A DNA stretch of 9,018 bases from Candidatus Omnitrophota bacterium (GCA_028718265.1 JAQUMG010000066.1:1-9018); one strand, 5' to 3'. Counted from the first letter of the stretch, positions 1 to 8,114 are shown. The notes: generated by a model not told the origin, from the letters alone. Program-made: numbers and translations.

Positions 1-1
1 T

Positions 2-571
2 GAAGTTACCGGGATTTTGCGCCCGACCTCTGTATGGTCAAAGACTTCTATGGTGGCGATACCCATAGGACAGGAGGCTGGAGTGACGACTATTCAGCTC
101 CTCGGCGCCATAGCGGCGATCGGTAACGGCGGAGTTCTCCTAGAGCCGAGAATAGTTGACAAGATAATAGACGAAAAGGGCGCGCTTATTAAGCAATTTA
201 AACCTAAGGCAGTTAGGAGGGTAGTATCGCAGGAGACTTGCGCCAAAATGAGACAAGTTCTCAAAATGGTGGTAGATACCGGAACTGGCACAAGGGCGGC
301 AGTTTTAGGATATTCGGCGGCCGGAAAGACTGGCACCGGGCAGCGGCTCGAAGCGGACGGTTCATATTCGCACAATAAGTTTAACTCCGTATTTATCGGA
401 TTTGCGCCGGCCGAAAATCCTAAATTAGCCGTGGCAATCGTATTTGTGGAGCCGCATCCGTATTACTACGGCGGCACCGTAGCGGCACCGGTGTTTTCCG
501 AAATCGCTACAAATGCTCTCAGATATCTTTATGTTTCACCGGATTCGCCCAAAAAAATGAAAAAACGATGA
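2..571 (+). CDS. ftsI: Class B penicillin-binding protein (FtsI/PBP3-like peptidoglycan transpeptidase), C-terminal part
   Basis: The gene is cut by the left window edge; the frame is open from base 2, so the TTG at 17 is not a real start. The visible 189 residues are the C-terminal half of a transpeptidase domain. The third active-site motif, KTGTGQ, begins at base 326 (about visible residue 109). Before it comes the class B-type stretch with IPIGQEAGVT and NGG; after it come FIGFAPAENP and the closing YYGGTVAAPVF. The SxxK and SxN motifs must lie upstream of the window. The protein ends about 16 residues after the domain, so there is no PASTA extension of the SpoVD/PBP2x kind. The family crosslinks septal peptidoglycan in the periplasm with FtsW, and its place directly before murE is the usual one for ftsI. 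The TGA stop overlaps the murE start in an ATGA. A division-specific role is inferred from context. Confidence 0.9.
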   Translation, partial: EVTGILRPTSVWSKTSMVAIPIGQEAGVTTIQLLGAIAAIGNGGVLLEPRIVDKIIDEKGALIKQFKPKAVRRVVSQETCAKMRQVLKMVVDTGTGTRAAVLGYSAAGKTGTGQRLEADGSYSHNKFNSVFIGFAPAENPKLAVAIVFVEPHPYYYGGTVAAPVFSEIATNALRYLYVSPDSPKKMKKR

Positions 572-2052
572 AGACAATAAAAAACCTGTTTAGCGGTATC
601 GAACATAAGCTGGTAAATTTAAACCCTGACCTTAAGGTGAAAGGCATCAGCGCAGACTCGAGGACGATTAAAAGCGGCGAGATTTTTGTCGCTATAAACG
701 GCCCCGAACACAATGGGTATGATTATATAGAGGAGGCGCTGCGAAAAGGGGCTGTGGCGGTCTGCCTGGATGACCCGGAACGCGCTTCCGCGAAGGCTGG
801 CCTGATCGTGGTAAAAGACACCGTAACAACATTTCCTGTTTTGGCATCCCGTGTTTTTGACGATCCATCCAAATCCCTGGGAGTCATAGGGATTACGGGG
901 ACTAACGGCAAGACCACCGTATCATATTTTATTTATGAAATACTTAAAGCAGCGAAAAAATCACCATCGCTTTTGGGGACAGTGATCTACAGGATAAAAG
1001 ATAAGACGATAAAATCCTCAAACACGACTCCCGGACCCATGGTCCTGCATTCATTGATCCGCCGGATGAAAGACGAAGGAAGCGATTATGTAATAATGGA
1101 GGTGTCGAGTCACGCGCTTAAGCAGGCACGGGTTTTCGGAGTAGATTTCAAAGCAGCCGTTTTAACAAACGTCACCGGAGACCATCTGGATTACCACGGG
1201 ACAATGGAGGATTATTCAAAATCGAAACGGATTTTATTTGAATCGCTGGGGGAAAATAGCGTCGCAGTTCTGAATAAGGACGACAAATTTTACGATTATT
1301 TCAGGAAGGCGACAAAGGCGAAAGTACTGTCTTACGGAATAAAAAATGATGCCGATTTTACGGCAACCGAGATAATGTCCGATATGGACGGCTCGTCATT
1401 TCTAATGAAAACTCCCGTTGCTGCAATAAAAATAAAGACGCCGCTCATAGGACTGCACAATATTTATAACATATTGGCGGCGGCCGCTATTTCGTTTGCG
1501 GAAGGCATTAGCATGGATATTGTCAGTAAGGTCGTAGGTAGTCCGATTCTGGTGCCGGGAAGATTAGAGAGTGTAAACGCAGGGCAGTCCTTCAAAATAT
1601 TTGTCGATTATGCGCATACGCATGACGCGCTTGAAAAGGTTCTTTCCGGACTCCGGCCGTTGTGCAAGGGCAGGCTGGTGGCTGTTTTCGGATGCGGAGG
1701 GGACAGGGATAAAACAAAGCGGCCAAAGATGGGCAGAATTGCGAGCGATATAGCCGATGAAGTGATTCTTACAAGTGATAACCCGCGGACAGAAGACCCC
1801 GAGACCATATTGGATGAGATAGAATCCGGCATACGTAAAGGATTTAAAAGATACAAGAGGATTACCGATAGATTCGCGGCCATAAAAGAGTCGCTTAGGG
1901 ACAGAAACAGGAATGACGTCATAGTTATAGCGGGCAAGGGGCACGAAGATTACCAGATAGTAGGGAAAGACACTTTACCTTTCAGTGACCGGGATGCCGT
2001 TCGTAAAATTATGATGCACCATAGCAGAGTTGACGATGTTTTCCATAAATGA
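568..2052 (+). CDS. murE: UDP-MurNAc-L-Ala-D-Glu:meso-diaminopimelate ligase MurE
   Basis: This 494-residue cytoplasmic ATP-dependent ligase adds the third amino acid to UDP-MurNAc-dipeptide. The N-terminal uridine-binding domain contains the SADSRTIKSGEIFVAI stretch (about 28-43). The ATP P-loop GTNGKTT is at 111-117, followed by TTPG (153-156), EVSSHAL (178-184) and NVTGDHLDYHGT (201-212). Lys220 in YSKSKRILF matches the carbamylated lysine of the family. The C-terminal domain has GCGGDRDKTKRPKMG (about 375-389), DNPRTEDP (404-411) and GKGHE (456-460). DNPR is the known signature for meso-DAP rather than lysine. Length is normal for the family. The ATG overlaps the upstream stop (ATGA) and no Shine-Dalgarno sequence precedes it, which suggests translational coupling. 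One oddity is VDYAHTHDAL at about 347-356, where TPDAL is usual. Confidence 0.97.
   Translation: MKTIKNLFSGIEHKLVNLNPDLKVKGISADSRTIKSGEIFVAINGPEHNGYDYIEEALRKGAVAVCLDDPERASAKAGLIVVKDTVTTFPVLASRVFDDPSKSLGVIGITGTNGKTTVSYFIYEILKAAKKSPSLLGTVIYRIKDKTIKSSNTTPGPMVLHSLIRRMKDEGSDYVIMEVSSHALKQARVFGVDFKAAVLTNVTGDHLDYHGTMEDYSKSKRILFESLGENSVAVLNKDDKFYDYFRKATKAKVLSYGIKNDADFTATEIMSDMDGSSFLMKTPVAAIKIKTPLIGLHNIYNILAAAAISFAEGISMDIVSKVVGSPILVPGRLESVNAGQSFKIFVDYAHTHDALEKVLSGLRPLCKGRLVAVFGCGGDRDKTKRPKMGRIASDIADEVILTSDNPRTEDPETILDEIESGIRKGFKRYKRITDRFAAIKESLRDRNRNDVIVIAGKGHEDYQIVGKDTLPFSDRDAVRKIMMHHSRVDDVFHK
2026..2029 (+). promoter_or_regulatory. Weak Shine-Dalgarno deciding the murF start
   Basis: AGAG is spaced 6 nt from the ATG at 2036 but touches the alternative TTG at 2030, which favours the ATG. 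It lies inside the murE coding sequence, and its weakness fits coupling to murE translation. Confidence 0.4.
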
Positions 2053-3433
2053 GTTAACGAAAATAACAGAAGGAAAAATTTTTTGCCGCCGGGATTTTGG
2101 CCATGGCCGCGTTACCGGTATTTCGATAGACAGCCGCACTATAAAAAAGGGCGAGCTCTTTATTGCCATTCCGGGAGAAAAATACGACGGCCATGACTTT
2201 ACAGCCGCAGCCATAAAAAAAGGCGCGGCAGGTGCGGTAATTTCGTCAAAAAAGATCGGTTATATTAAAAAGAAAATCGGTTGCAGCTTTAATCCGGAAA
2301 ATGATGTTTTCTTTATTGCAGTAAACGATACATTGAAGATGTTAGGCCGGTTAGCACATTTCCATCGGGAAAAATTCGATATTCCTGCCATAGCAGTAAC
2401 CGGTTCAAACGGAAAGACGACCACAAAGGAGATGATAGCGGCGGTCCTCGGCAACGGATGGGCCCCTTTAAAGAATTCCGGGACGCAGAATAATCTGGTG
2501 GGTGTTCCGTTGACTTTGCTCAGACTTACCGATGCCAATCAAAGCCTCGTAGCTGAACTTGGCATGAATGCAGAAGGTGAAATAAGGCAGTTAGCCGGGA
2601 TTGTCCGGCCCAATATAGGTGTTATAACGAACGTCGGGCCATCGCACCTTCAGTATCTGGGCGACCTTAACGGCGTCTATCGTGCCAAGAAGGAACTACT
2701 GGATTTTTTAAGCCGCGGCGATATTGCATTGCTGAACGGCGACGATCGGCTTCTGGGCCGGTTCAAGCGTAAAGATTTGAAAGTTTTCAGGTTCGGCGTT
2801 GGTAAAGACGCAGACTTTAGAGCTGAAGATATAAAACGGGAAGATTTCGGATGGTCATTTAATGCGGCGGGCGCATCGTATTCATTACGACTGCCCGCTT
2901 ATCACGATATCTATAATGCGTTAGCCGCTATTTCGGTCGGTACGCTGTTTAATGTTCCTTCGGGAAGAATGCGCGAAGCGCTGGCTGAGTATGTTTCGCT
3001 TGATAAGAGGATGGTAAGGGGTATAATTGAAGGGATAGAGTTCATAGACGATACCTATAACTCAAATCCGCTTTCGATGAGAAGCGCGATTGCCACTTTA
3101 TCCGATTATAATGCAAAAGGCAGCAGGATTTTGATAAGCGGCGATATGCTGGAGCTCGGGAAAAAAGCGGCCGATTATCACAGCGAAATAGGCGAGCTTG
3201 TAGCTGAATCAGGTATAGATAAGTTCATAAGCGTAGGTAAATTAGCGCGTAACAGTTTTATCGCCGCGAAAAAGAAAGGTATGCGGGATATCTGGTTTTG
3301 CAAAACAAAAGAAGAGGCGGCTTCGATTCTGCGGAAGGTCACTAAGCCCAATGACGTAGTGCTTGTAAAAGGTTCGCGCGGGATGCGGATGGAGGAAGTA
3401 ATCAGATGCTTTACTATTTCTTATACCCGTTAA
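2036..3433 (+). CDS. murF: UDP-MurNAc-tripeptide:D-Ala-D-Ala ligase MurF
   Basis: MurF adds the D-Ala-D-Ala dipeptide to UDP-MurNAc-tripeptide, the last cytoplasmic stem-peptide step. From the chosen ATG the protein is 465 residues, normal for the family. Motifs in order are SIDSRTIKKGELFIAI (about 30-45), P-loop TGSNGKTTTKE (about 122-132), NNLVGVPLTLL (about 152-162), ELGMN (about 174-178), NVGPSHLQ (about 199-206), DDTYNSNP (about 338-345), GDMLELG (about 369-375) and the closing VLVKGSRGMRMEEV. A TTG at 2030 would add two residues. I prefer the ATG at 2036 because AGAG at 2026-2029 sits 6 nt before it and would abut the TTG. It overlaps the murE 3' end by 17 nt in another frame, and its own 3' end overlaps mraY by 28 nt. 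DNPR is absent, which with the motifs above separates it from the neighbouring MurE paralogue. Confidence 0.96.
   Translation: MFSINELTKITEGKIFCRRDFGHGRVTGISIDSRTIKKGELFIAIPGEKYDGHDFTAAAIKKGAAGAVISSKKIGYIKKKIGCSFNPENDVFFIAVNDTLKMLGRLAHFHREKFDIPAIAVTGSNGKTTTKEMIAAVLGNGWAPLKNSGTQNNLVGVPLTLLRLTDANQSLVAELGMNAEGEIRQLAGIVRPNIGVITNVGPSHLQYLGDLNGVYRAKKELLDFLSRGDIALLNGDDRLLGRFKRKDLKVFRFGVGKDADFRAEDIKREDFGWSFNAAGASYSLRLPAYHDIYNALAAISVGTLFNVPSGRMREALAEYVSLDKRMVRGIIEGIEFIDDTYNSNPLSMRSAIATLSDYNAKGSRILISGDMLELGKKAADYHSEIGELVAESGIDKFISVGKLARNSFIAAKKKGMRDIWFCKTKEEAASILRKVTKPNDVVLVKGSRGMRMEEVIRCFTISYTR
3391..3396 (+). promoter_or_regulatory. Shine-Dalgarno of mraY, inside murF
   Basis: GGAGGA lies 9 nt before the mraY ATG and is the strongest ribosome binding site in the window. 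It is carried by the murF codons for the conserved MEEV near the MurF C terminus, so the same bases serve both genes. It supports the start at 3406 and so the 28-nt overlap. Confidence 0.8.
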
Positions 3434-4494
3434 GAGATTTTTGGTTCGGGTTCAATATATTCAGATATGTTACGTTCCGCACCGCATTTGCTGCAATAAG
3501 CGCGTTTTTATTGTGCGTTATTTTCGGGCCGCCGCTGATACGGCTGCTTACCGTGCACAAAGTCGGCGAAAAGACATTCAGGCGCGACGCTCCGACTCTG
3601 CAGCAATTCCACGGCAAGAAGGCGGGCACTCCGACTATGGGCGGTATTCTGATCGTCGCGAGCATACTTATTTCTACTCTCTTATGGGCGCGGTTGGATA
3701 ATTCCTATGTGTGGATGGCGCTTGCGTCGACTTTATGGCTGGGCATAATCGGATTTGTCGACGATTATATAAAGCTAGTCCGGGACGACGTAAGAGGACT
3801 AAGAACAGCCAATAAATTTATGGGCCAGATCGTAGCGGGGTTCATCGTAGCAATCTTCGTGTATTTATCTGCCTCGGGAACGACGTTACTTTATTTTCCT
3901 TTCTTCAAAAACCTGATAATAGATCTGGGCATATTCTATATACCGTTTGTGGTTATAGTGATTGTCGGTTCAAGTAATGCCGTAAATCTTACGGACGGCC
4001 TTGACGGCCTTGCGGTAGGATGCATAACGATGATAGCGGCCACGTACAGCGCGCTGAGTTACGTTACGGGCCATCTGGGAGTAAGCGCTTATCTGGGCGT
4101 GCCGTTTATTCCGCAGGCAGCAGAAATATCCGTTTTTTGTGCGGCTATAGTCGGCGCAAGCCTCGGTTTTCTATGGTTCAATTCGCACCCTGCTTCAGTT
4201 TTTATGGGTGATACCGGTTCGCTTGCCCTGGGCGGCGCGATCGGCGCAGTAGCGGTATTGATAAAAAAAGAGATATTATTGGCGCTTGTGGGCGGTGTAT
4301 TTGTCGTCGAGGCGCTATCCGTGATAATGCAGGTGGCGTCGTTCAAATTGAGAAAGAAAAGAATATTTCTTATGGCACCCATTCATCACCATTTTCAGCT
4401 TAAAGGATGGCACGAATCAAAGATCACGATACGTTTCTGGATAGTCTCGGCAGTGCTTGCGCTTTTGACGCTGGTAACGCTGAAATTGATGTAA
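3406..4494 (+). CDS. mraY: Phospho-MurNAc-pentapeptide transferase MraY (lipid I synthase)
   Basis: MraY is an integral membrane enzyme that transfers phospho-MurNAc-pentapeptide from UDP to undecaprenyl phosphate on the cytoplasmic face, giving lipid I. The product has 362 residues (E. coli 360) with about ten hydrophobic segments. Family marks in order are the N-terminal GFNIFRYVTFR (about 15-25), GTPTMGG (74-80), GFVDDYIK with the catalytic-site Asp pair 119-120, NAVNLTDGLDGLA (191-203), FMGDTGSLALGG with Asp269, and MAPIHHHFQLKGWHESK with the His triad 327-329. The N terminus aligns with E. coli MraY from the first residue, which fixes the ATG at 3406. A strong GGAGGA at 3391-3396 precedes it inside murF. 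The segment between RRDAP and GTPTMGG is about three residues longer than in E. coli, judged by eye from memory. Confidence 0.98.
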   Translation: MLYYFLYPLRDFWFGFNIFRYVTFRTAFAAISAFLLCVIFGPPLIRLLTVHKVGEKTFRRDAPTLQQFHGKKAGTPTMGGILIVASILISTLLWARLDNSYVWMALASTLWLGIIGFVDDYIKLVRDDVRGLRTANKFMGQIVAGFIVAIFVYLSASGTTLLYFPFFKNLIIDLGIFYIPFVVIVIVGSSNAVNLTDGLDGLAVGCITMIAATYSALSYVTGHLGVSAYLGVPFIPQAAEISVFCAAIVGASLGFLWFNSHPASVFMGDTGSLALGGAIGAVAVLIKKEILLALVGGVFVVEALSVIMQVASFKLRKKRIFLMAPIHHHFQLKGWHESKITIRFWIVSAVLALLTLVTLKLM

Positions 4495-4502
4495 GCCATA
4501 AA

Positions 4503-4508
4503 AGAGGG
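4503..4508 (+). promoter_or_regulatory. Shine-Dalgarno supporting the GTG start of murD
   Basis: AGAGGG lies 4 nt before the GTG at 4513, in the 18-nt gap after mraY. No ATG is available in frame at the expected N terminus, so this site decides for the GTG start. Confidence 0.55.
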
Positions 4509-4512
4509 CCAG

Positions 4513-5880
4513 GTGGATTTCAAGAATAAATGTGTTACGATAATAGGCTTATCGGGAAGCGGGTTCAGCGCCGCGAAGTTTTTAAAAATGCAGAAAGCAA
4601 AAGTGCGCATAAGCGACATGAGGGATACCTCCGACATAAAAGATAAACTGCTTTTACTAGGCAACGTCGAATATGAAATAGGCAGTCACACAAAGTCATT
4701 CATACAAAAGAGCGACATTGTAGTTATATCGCCGGGTGTCCCGCTTAACGCTGATCCGGTGAAATGGGCGGACGAAAAAGGAATACCCGTGATAGGCGAA
4801 CTTGAACTGGGGACGATGTTCTGTCCGGCGCCGATTATAGCGGTAACAGGGACTAACGGCAAAAGCACCACCGTAACGCTTATACATGAAATACTGCGGG
4901 CGAATAATATCAAGTCTTTCCTTCTCGGGAACATAGGAACGCCGATATGCGAAGAAATTCCTGATATATCGCGTGATTCGATAATTTCACTCGAGGTAAG
5001 CTCTTTTCAGCTTGAGACGATAAGGACGTTCCGGCCGAAAGTCGCTGTTTATCTTAATCTGACGCAGGATCATCTCGACAGATATAACGATATGGATGAA
5101 TACGCGAAAGCCAAACTTCGCATATTTGAAAACCAGAAAAGCAGTGATTATGCGGTGCTAAACCATGATGATGCTGCGGTAAGGTCGCTGGGAAGCAGAA
5201 TAAAGCCGCAAGTATTTTATTTCAGCATGCAGAGGAAAGTGAAGGGCGCTTATCTTGAAGGAGAAAGATTAATGCTGGATACAGGAAGCGGCCCGGCCGA
5301 AATCTGTACCAGGAGGGATATTAAACTGGCCGGCGAACATAACGTCGAGAATACGCTTGCTGCTGCCCTCGCCGTAAGACTTCTGAATAAAGATGCCCGT
5401 ATCGCGCCTGTCATGAAAACTTTTGCGGGACTGAATCATAGATTCGAATTGATAGCCGAAGACGCCGGTATAAAGTATATAGATGATTCTAAAGGTACTA
5501 CTGTGGATAGTACCGTAAAGGCACTCAAATCACTCAGAGGAAATGTTATTCTTATCGCCGGCGGCCGCGACAAAGGCAGCGATTATTCATTTTTAAGAGA
5601 TGAAGCAGGAAAAATAAAGTGTGCCATATTGATCGGTGAGGCGCGTGATAAAATAAAAGCCTGTTTCGCCGGTCTTGCTATTTCCGCCAAGGAAGCAAAG
5701 ACAATGAAAGAGGCGGTTTCGCTGGCAAGGCAGTCCGCCGGGAAAGGCGATACGATACTTTTGTCGCCGATGTGTTCAAGTTTCGATATGTTTAAGGATT
5801 ACAAGGACAGGGGCGAGGCATTTCGGGCCGCGGTTTTTGATGAACTGCGCAAAAGTCCCGTTATGCATTGTGCCGGCTAG
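4513..5880 (+). CDS. murD: UDP-MurNAc-L-alanine:D-glutamate ligase MurD
   Basis: MurD is a cytoplasmic ATP-dependent ligase that adds D-glutamate to UDP-MurNAc-L-Ala. It has 455 residues, the usual length. The N-terminal Rossmann-like UDP-binding domain shows IGLSGSGFSAA (about 11-21) and ISPGVP (72-77). The ATPase domain has GTNGKSTT (113-120), EVSSFQLE (161-168), NLTQDHLDRY (182-191) and Lys201 in YAKAKLRIF, the position carbamylated in this family. The C-terminal domain has GLNHRFE (307-313), DDSKGTT (324-330), IAGGRDKGSDY (about 348-358) and SPMCSSFDMFKDYKDRG (418-434), which covers the D-Glu contact region. The start is GTG at 4513, with AGAGGG at 4503-4508 only 4 nt upstream, and it begins right before the Rossmann strand as expected. 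The gap to mraY is 18 nt, the largest in the window. It ends with TAG. Confidence 0.97.
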   Translation: MDFKNKCVTIIGLSGSGFSAAKFLKMQKAKVRISDMRDTSDIKDKLLLLGNVEYEIGSHTKSFIQKSDIVVISPGVPLNADPVKWADEKGIPVIGELELGTMFCPAPIIAVTGTNGKSTTVTLIHEILRANNIKSFLLGNIGTPICEEIPDISRDSIISLEVSSFQLETIRTFRPKVAVYLNLTQDHLDRYNDMDEYAKAKLRIFENQKSSDYAVLNHDDAAVRSLGSRIKPQVFYFSMQRKVKGAYLEGERLMLDTGSGPAEICTRRDIKLAGEHNVENTLAAALAVRLLNKDARIAPVMKTFAGLNHRFELIAEDAGIKYIDDSKGTTVDSTVKALKSLRGNVILIAGGRDKGSDYSFLRDEAGKIKCAILIGEARDKIKACFAGLAISAKEAKTMKEAVSLARQSAGKGDTILLSPMCSSFDMFKDYKDRGEAFRAAVFDELRKSPVMHCAG

Positions 5881-5890
5881 GTATTTTAAA

Positions 5891-6991
5891 ATGCAAAATG
5901 ATCTGCGAGATTCAAGAATAACAATTTTGGTAGTTACCACAGCGCTCATTGCCTTCGGCGTGATTATGATATATAGTTCAAGCGCCGTTTACGCCTATGA
6001 AAATTTTCACGATAACTTCCATTTTCTGAGGCGTCATCTTGCTTCGCTCTTTCTGGGGGTCGTACTCGCGCTCTATTTTATGAATGTAAACCTTCACGTC
6101 TTGCGCAAATACTCAAGACCGCTTATGCTTATTTCGTTTCTGCTGTTGATTATAGTGCTGGTGCCGGGAGTAGGGGTATCGGTAGGCGGCGCAAGAAGAT
6201 GGCTGAAAATAGGTGGTGTGACTTTTCAGCCGGTTGAAATCGTGAAGCCGATCTTTCTGTTGTATATTGCGGATTTTCTCGACAGAAAATCCGTTAAGAA
6301 GTACTCGCTTTTCGGTGTTTTTGCACCTCTTTTGGTAATAATCGGGGCTATGTGCGGTTTAGTGCTGCTTCAGCCGGACCTGGGTAGTTCTTTTGAGCTG
6401 GGGGCACTCGGCATGTTGCTGCTTTTTCTTTACGGTGCCGACATAAAGCATCTATTATTCGTTTTCGCCGCAGGTATTCCCGTGTTATATTATCTGGTCT
6501 TATCGATTCCGTACAGGGCGTCGAGAATGCTTGCTTTTATAAACCCGTGGAAGGATCCGCAGGGCACAGGTTTTCAGATAATACAGTCGTTTGTAGCGCT
6601 GGGCTGCGGCGGCTTATTAGGTGTAGGGCTGGGTTATTCGAAGCAGAAATTGTTTTACCTCCCGGAAGCGCACACCGATTTTCTGTTTTCGATAATCGGC
6701 GAAGAGCTCGGGCTGGCAGGGACGGCGCTAGTTGTAATTCTCTTTGCGGTCCTGGTCTGGAAGGGCATAACACTGGCGTTTCGCAAGGACTCCGAATTTT
6801 CGCGCTTGCTGGCGCTGGGCATTTCTTCGACGATAGGCCTTGAAGCCGCGATAAATATAGGCGTGTCTACCGGAGTTCTGCCGACAAAAGGACTGCCTTT
6901 GCCTTTTATGAGTTACGGCGGCACTTCTTTGGTTATACATATGATCCTGTTGGCGATGCTTCTTAATATAGGAAGAGAAAATGTCAGATAA
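5891..6991 (+). CDS. ftsW: SEDS-family septal peptidoglycan glycosyltransferase FtsW
   Basis: This polytopic membrane protein polymerises lipid II into septal glycan strands together with its class B PBP partner, here probably the FtsI-like protein at the window start. From ATG 5891 it has 366 residues and about ten hydrophobic segments. SEDS motifs in order are GGARRWL (about 99-105), QPVEIVKP (about 113-120), QPDLGSS (about 161-167), INPWKDPQGTGFQ (about 217-229), PEAHTDF with Asp263 (the conserved catalytic Asp position) and GLPLPFMSYGGTS (about 334-346). The TGVLPTKGLPLPF wording and the dcw location favour FtsW over RodA. An ATG at 5840 would add 17 polar residues and a 41-nt murD overlap. 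I prefer 5891, which follows the murD stop by 10 nt and leads directly into the first membrane segment, although its Shine-Dalgarno (TAGG at 5878-5881) is weak. Confidence 0.95.
   Translation: MQNDLRDSRITILVVTTALIAFGVIMIYSSSAVYAYENFHDNFHFLRRHLASLFLGVVLALYFMNVNLHVLRKYSRPLMLISFLLLIIVLVPGVGVSVGGARRWLKIGGVTFQPVEIVKPIFLLYIADFLDRKSVKKYSLFGVFAPLLVIIGAMCGLVLLQPDLGSSFELGALGMLLLFLYGADIKHLLFVFAAGIPVLYYLVLSIPYRASRMLAFINPWKDPQGTGFQIIQSFVALGCGGLLGVGLGYSKQKLFYLPEAHTDFLFSIIGEELGLAGTALVVILFAVLVWKGITLAFRKDSEFSRLLALGISSTIGLEAAINIGVSTGVLPTKGLPLPFMSYGGTSLVIHMILLAMLLNIGRENVR
6971..6977 (+). promoter_or_regulatory. Shine-Dalgarno of murG, inside ftsW
   Basis: GGAAGAG sits 3 nt before the ATG at 6981 (its GGA core 7 nt before) and lies within the last ftsW codons. 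It supports the murG start and the 11-nt overlap with ftsW. Confidence 0.65.
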
Positions 6992-8108
6992 ACATAAAGG
7001 CAGAAGGAAGAACATAATAATAGCATGCGGCGGGACGGCGGGGCATATCTTTCCCGGCCTGACGCTTGCCGGGGAATTAAGGAAGCGCTATAGCGATCGC
7101 ATGCGCATATCTTTTATTACTTCTAATAACAGCCTCGCACAGAGACTGTTCTATGAGAGTGGTTATAATTTTTATACCCTGCCGGTCAAGGGGGCAAAAA
7201 AGAGATCCGTTTTCGGAAATATCGATTTTATGACTTCACTTTTTGCGGCCGCGGCAAAGTCCATGAATATAGTTTTCAGGGAAAAGCCTGATTGTCTTAT
7301 AGCTTTCGGCTCGTACGTATCCGGTCCGCCGTTTGTGGCGGCATCGCTGATGAAAATACCGACTATCATACATGAGCAGAATATGATTATGGGGAAAACG
7401 AACCGGTTTATGAGCCGTTTTGCGACGAAAATCGCCCTGAGTTTTCCTCAGAGTCCGGCAATACAGAAAGATAATATTGTCGTGACGGGGAATCCCATAC
7501 GGGAGACAGCGGCCAGAAAGAGTGATCGCGAAAAGGCCCTTAATCTACTGGGAATGGCCGGTGATAAATTTACGATACTTGTCATAGGCGGAAGCCAGGG
7601 GTCGCGTTCGGTGAATTCCATGACGGTTGCCGCGTTAAAAGATATGGACCGGTTACTGAGGCGCAGGATTCAGGTTTTGCATATTGCCGGTGAGGAGAAT
7701 TACAAAAGATTAAGAAGCGAGTATCAGAGCATCGGCGATTTAGCGTACAAGACTTACCCGTTTTTTGAGGATATGGGCATCGCATACAGCGTTGCTGATA
7801 TTGCCATCAGCAGGGCCGGTGCCTCGGCCATATTTGAGTTATGCACTCACATGATCCCGTCTATTTTAATTCCTTATCCTTTCGCGGAAGGGCATCAGAT
7901 TAAGAATGCGAAATTCCTTTCCGACCGGAATGCCGCTGTGACAATCGAGGAAAAAAATCTTTCGAAGGAATCTTTAAAATACGCAATCCTGCGTTTTCTT
8001 GAAGATGCCAACCTACGGGACTTGATGAGAAAAAGACTGGGTAATTTCGCCATACCCGAAGCCGCCCGGAAACTGGCGGATGAGGTCGGTGCGCTGGTCG
8101 GGATATAA
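6981..8108 (+). CDS. murG: UDP-GlcNAc:lipid I N-acetylglucosaminyltransferase MurG
   Basis: MurG is a peripheral membrane GT-B enzyme that transfers GlcNAc from UDP-GlcNAc to lipid I on the cytoplasmic face, making lipid II. It has 375 residues, slightly longer than E. coli MurG (355). The N-terminal domain shows the glycine-rich loop GGTAGHIFPG (17-26), AFGSYVSGP (108-116) and HEQN (131-134). The linker has VTGNPIRE (168-175). The C-terminal domain has the second glycine-rich loop GGSQGS (203-208), SRAGASAIFE (277-286) with the donor-contact Glu286, and PYPFAEGHQIKNA (298-310). The ATG is preceded by GGAAGAG at 6971-6977 and overlaps the ftsW end by 11 nt, so the two are probably translationally coupled. 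Two loops differ mildly from the E. coli form (GGTAGH for GGTGGH, FGSY for FGGY). These look like lineage variation rather than damage. Confidence 0.97.
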   Translation: MSDKHKGRRKNIIIACGGTAGHIFPGLTLAGELRKRYSDRMRISFITSNNSLAQRLFYESGYNFYTLPVKGAKKRSVFGNIDFMTSLFAAAAKSMNIVFREKPDCLIAFGSYVSGPPFVAASLMKIPTIIHEQNMIMGKTNRFMSRFATKIALSFPQSPAIQKDNIVVTGNPIRETAARKSDREKALNLLGMAGDKFTILVIGGSQGSRSVNSMTVAALKDMDRLLRRRIQVLHIAGEENYKRLRSEYQSIGDLAYKTYPFFEDMGIAYSVADIAISRAGASAIFELCTHMIPSILIPYPFAEGHQIKNAKFLSDRNAAVTIEEKNLSKESLKYAILRFLEDANLRDLMRKRLGNFAIPEAARKLADEVGALVGI

Positions 8109-8114
8109 GGTACA

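Noticed and set aside
1564..1944. Minus-strand open frame of 126 codons opposite murE
   Set aside because: It is antisense to the conserved MurE C-terminal domain and has no family motif.
2390..2425. P-loop and flanking similarity among murE, murF, murD and murC as a possible recent duplication
   Set aside because: The four genes are the ancient Mur ligase paralogues; each carries its own family-specific motifs and normal length.
3994..4011. Perfect 9-bp tandem direct repeat (GACGGCCTT twice)
   Set aside because: It encodes DGLDGL of the conserved MraY NLTDGLDGL motif, so protein constraint explains it.
4495..4512. Promoter or terminator in the largest gap, between mraY and murD
   Set aside because: Eighteen bases hold only the murD Shine-Dalgarno, with no hairpin plus T-run and no room for paired -35 and -10 elements.
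5840..5890. N-terminal extension of FtsW from ATG 5840 (or TTG 5837)
   Set aside because: The extra residues resemble no FtsW N terminus and would come from the murD 3' end; ATG 5891 gives a normal short cytoplasmic tail before the first membrane segment.
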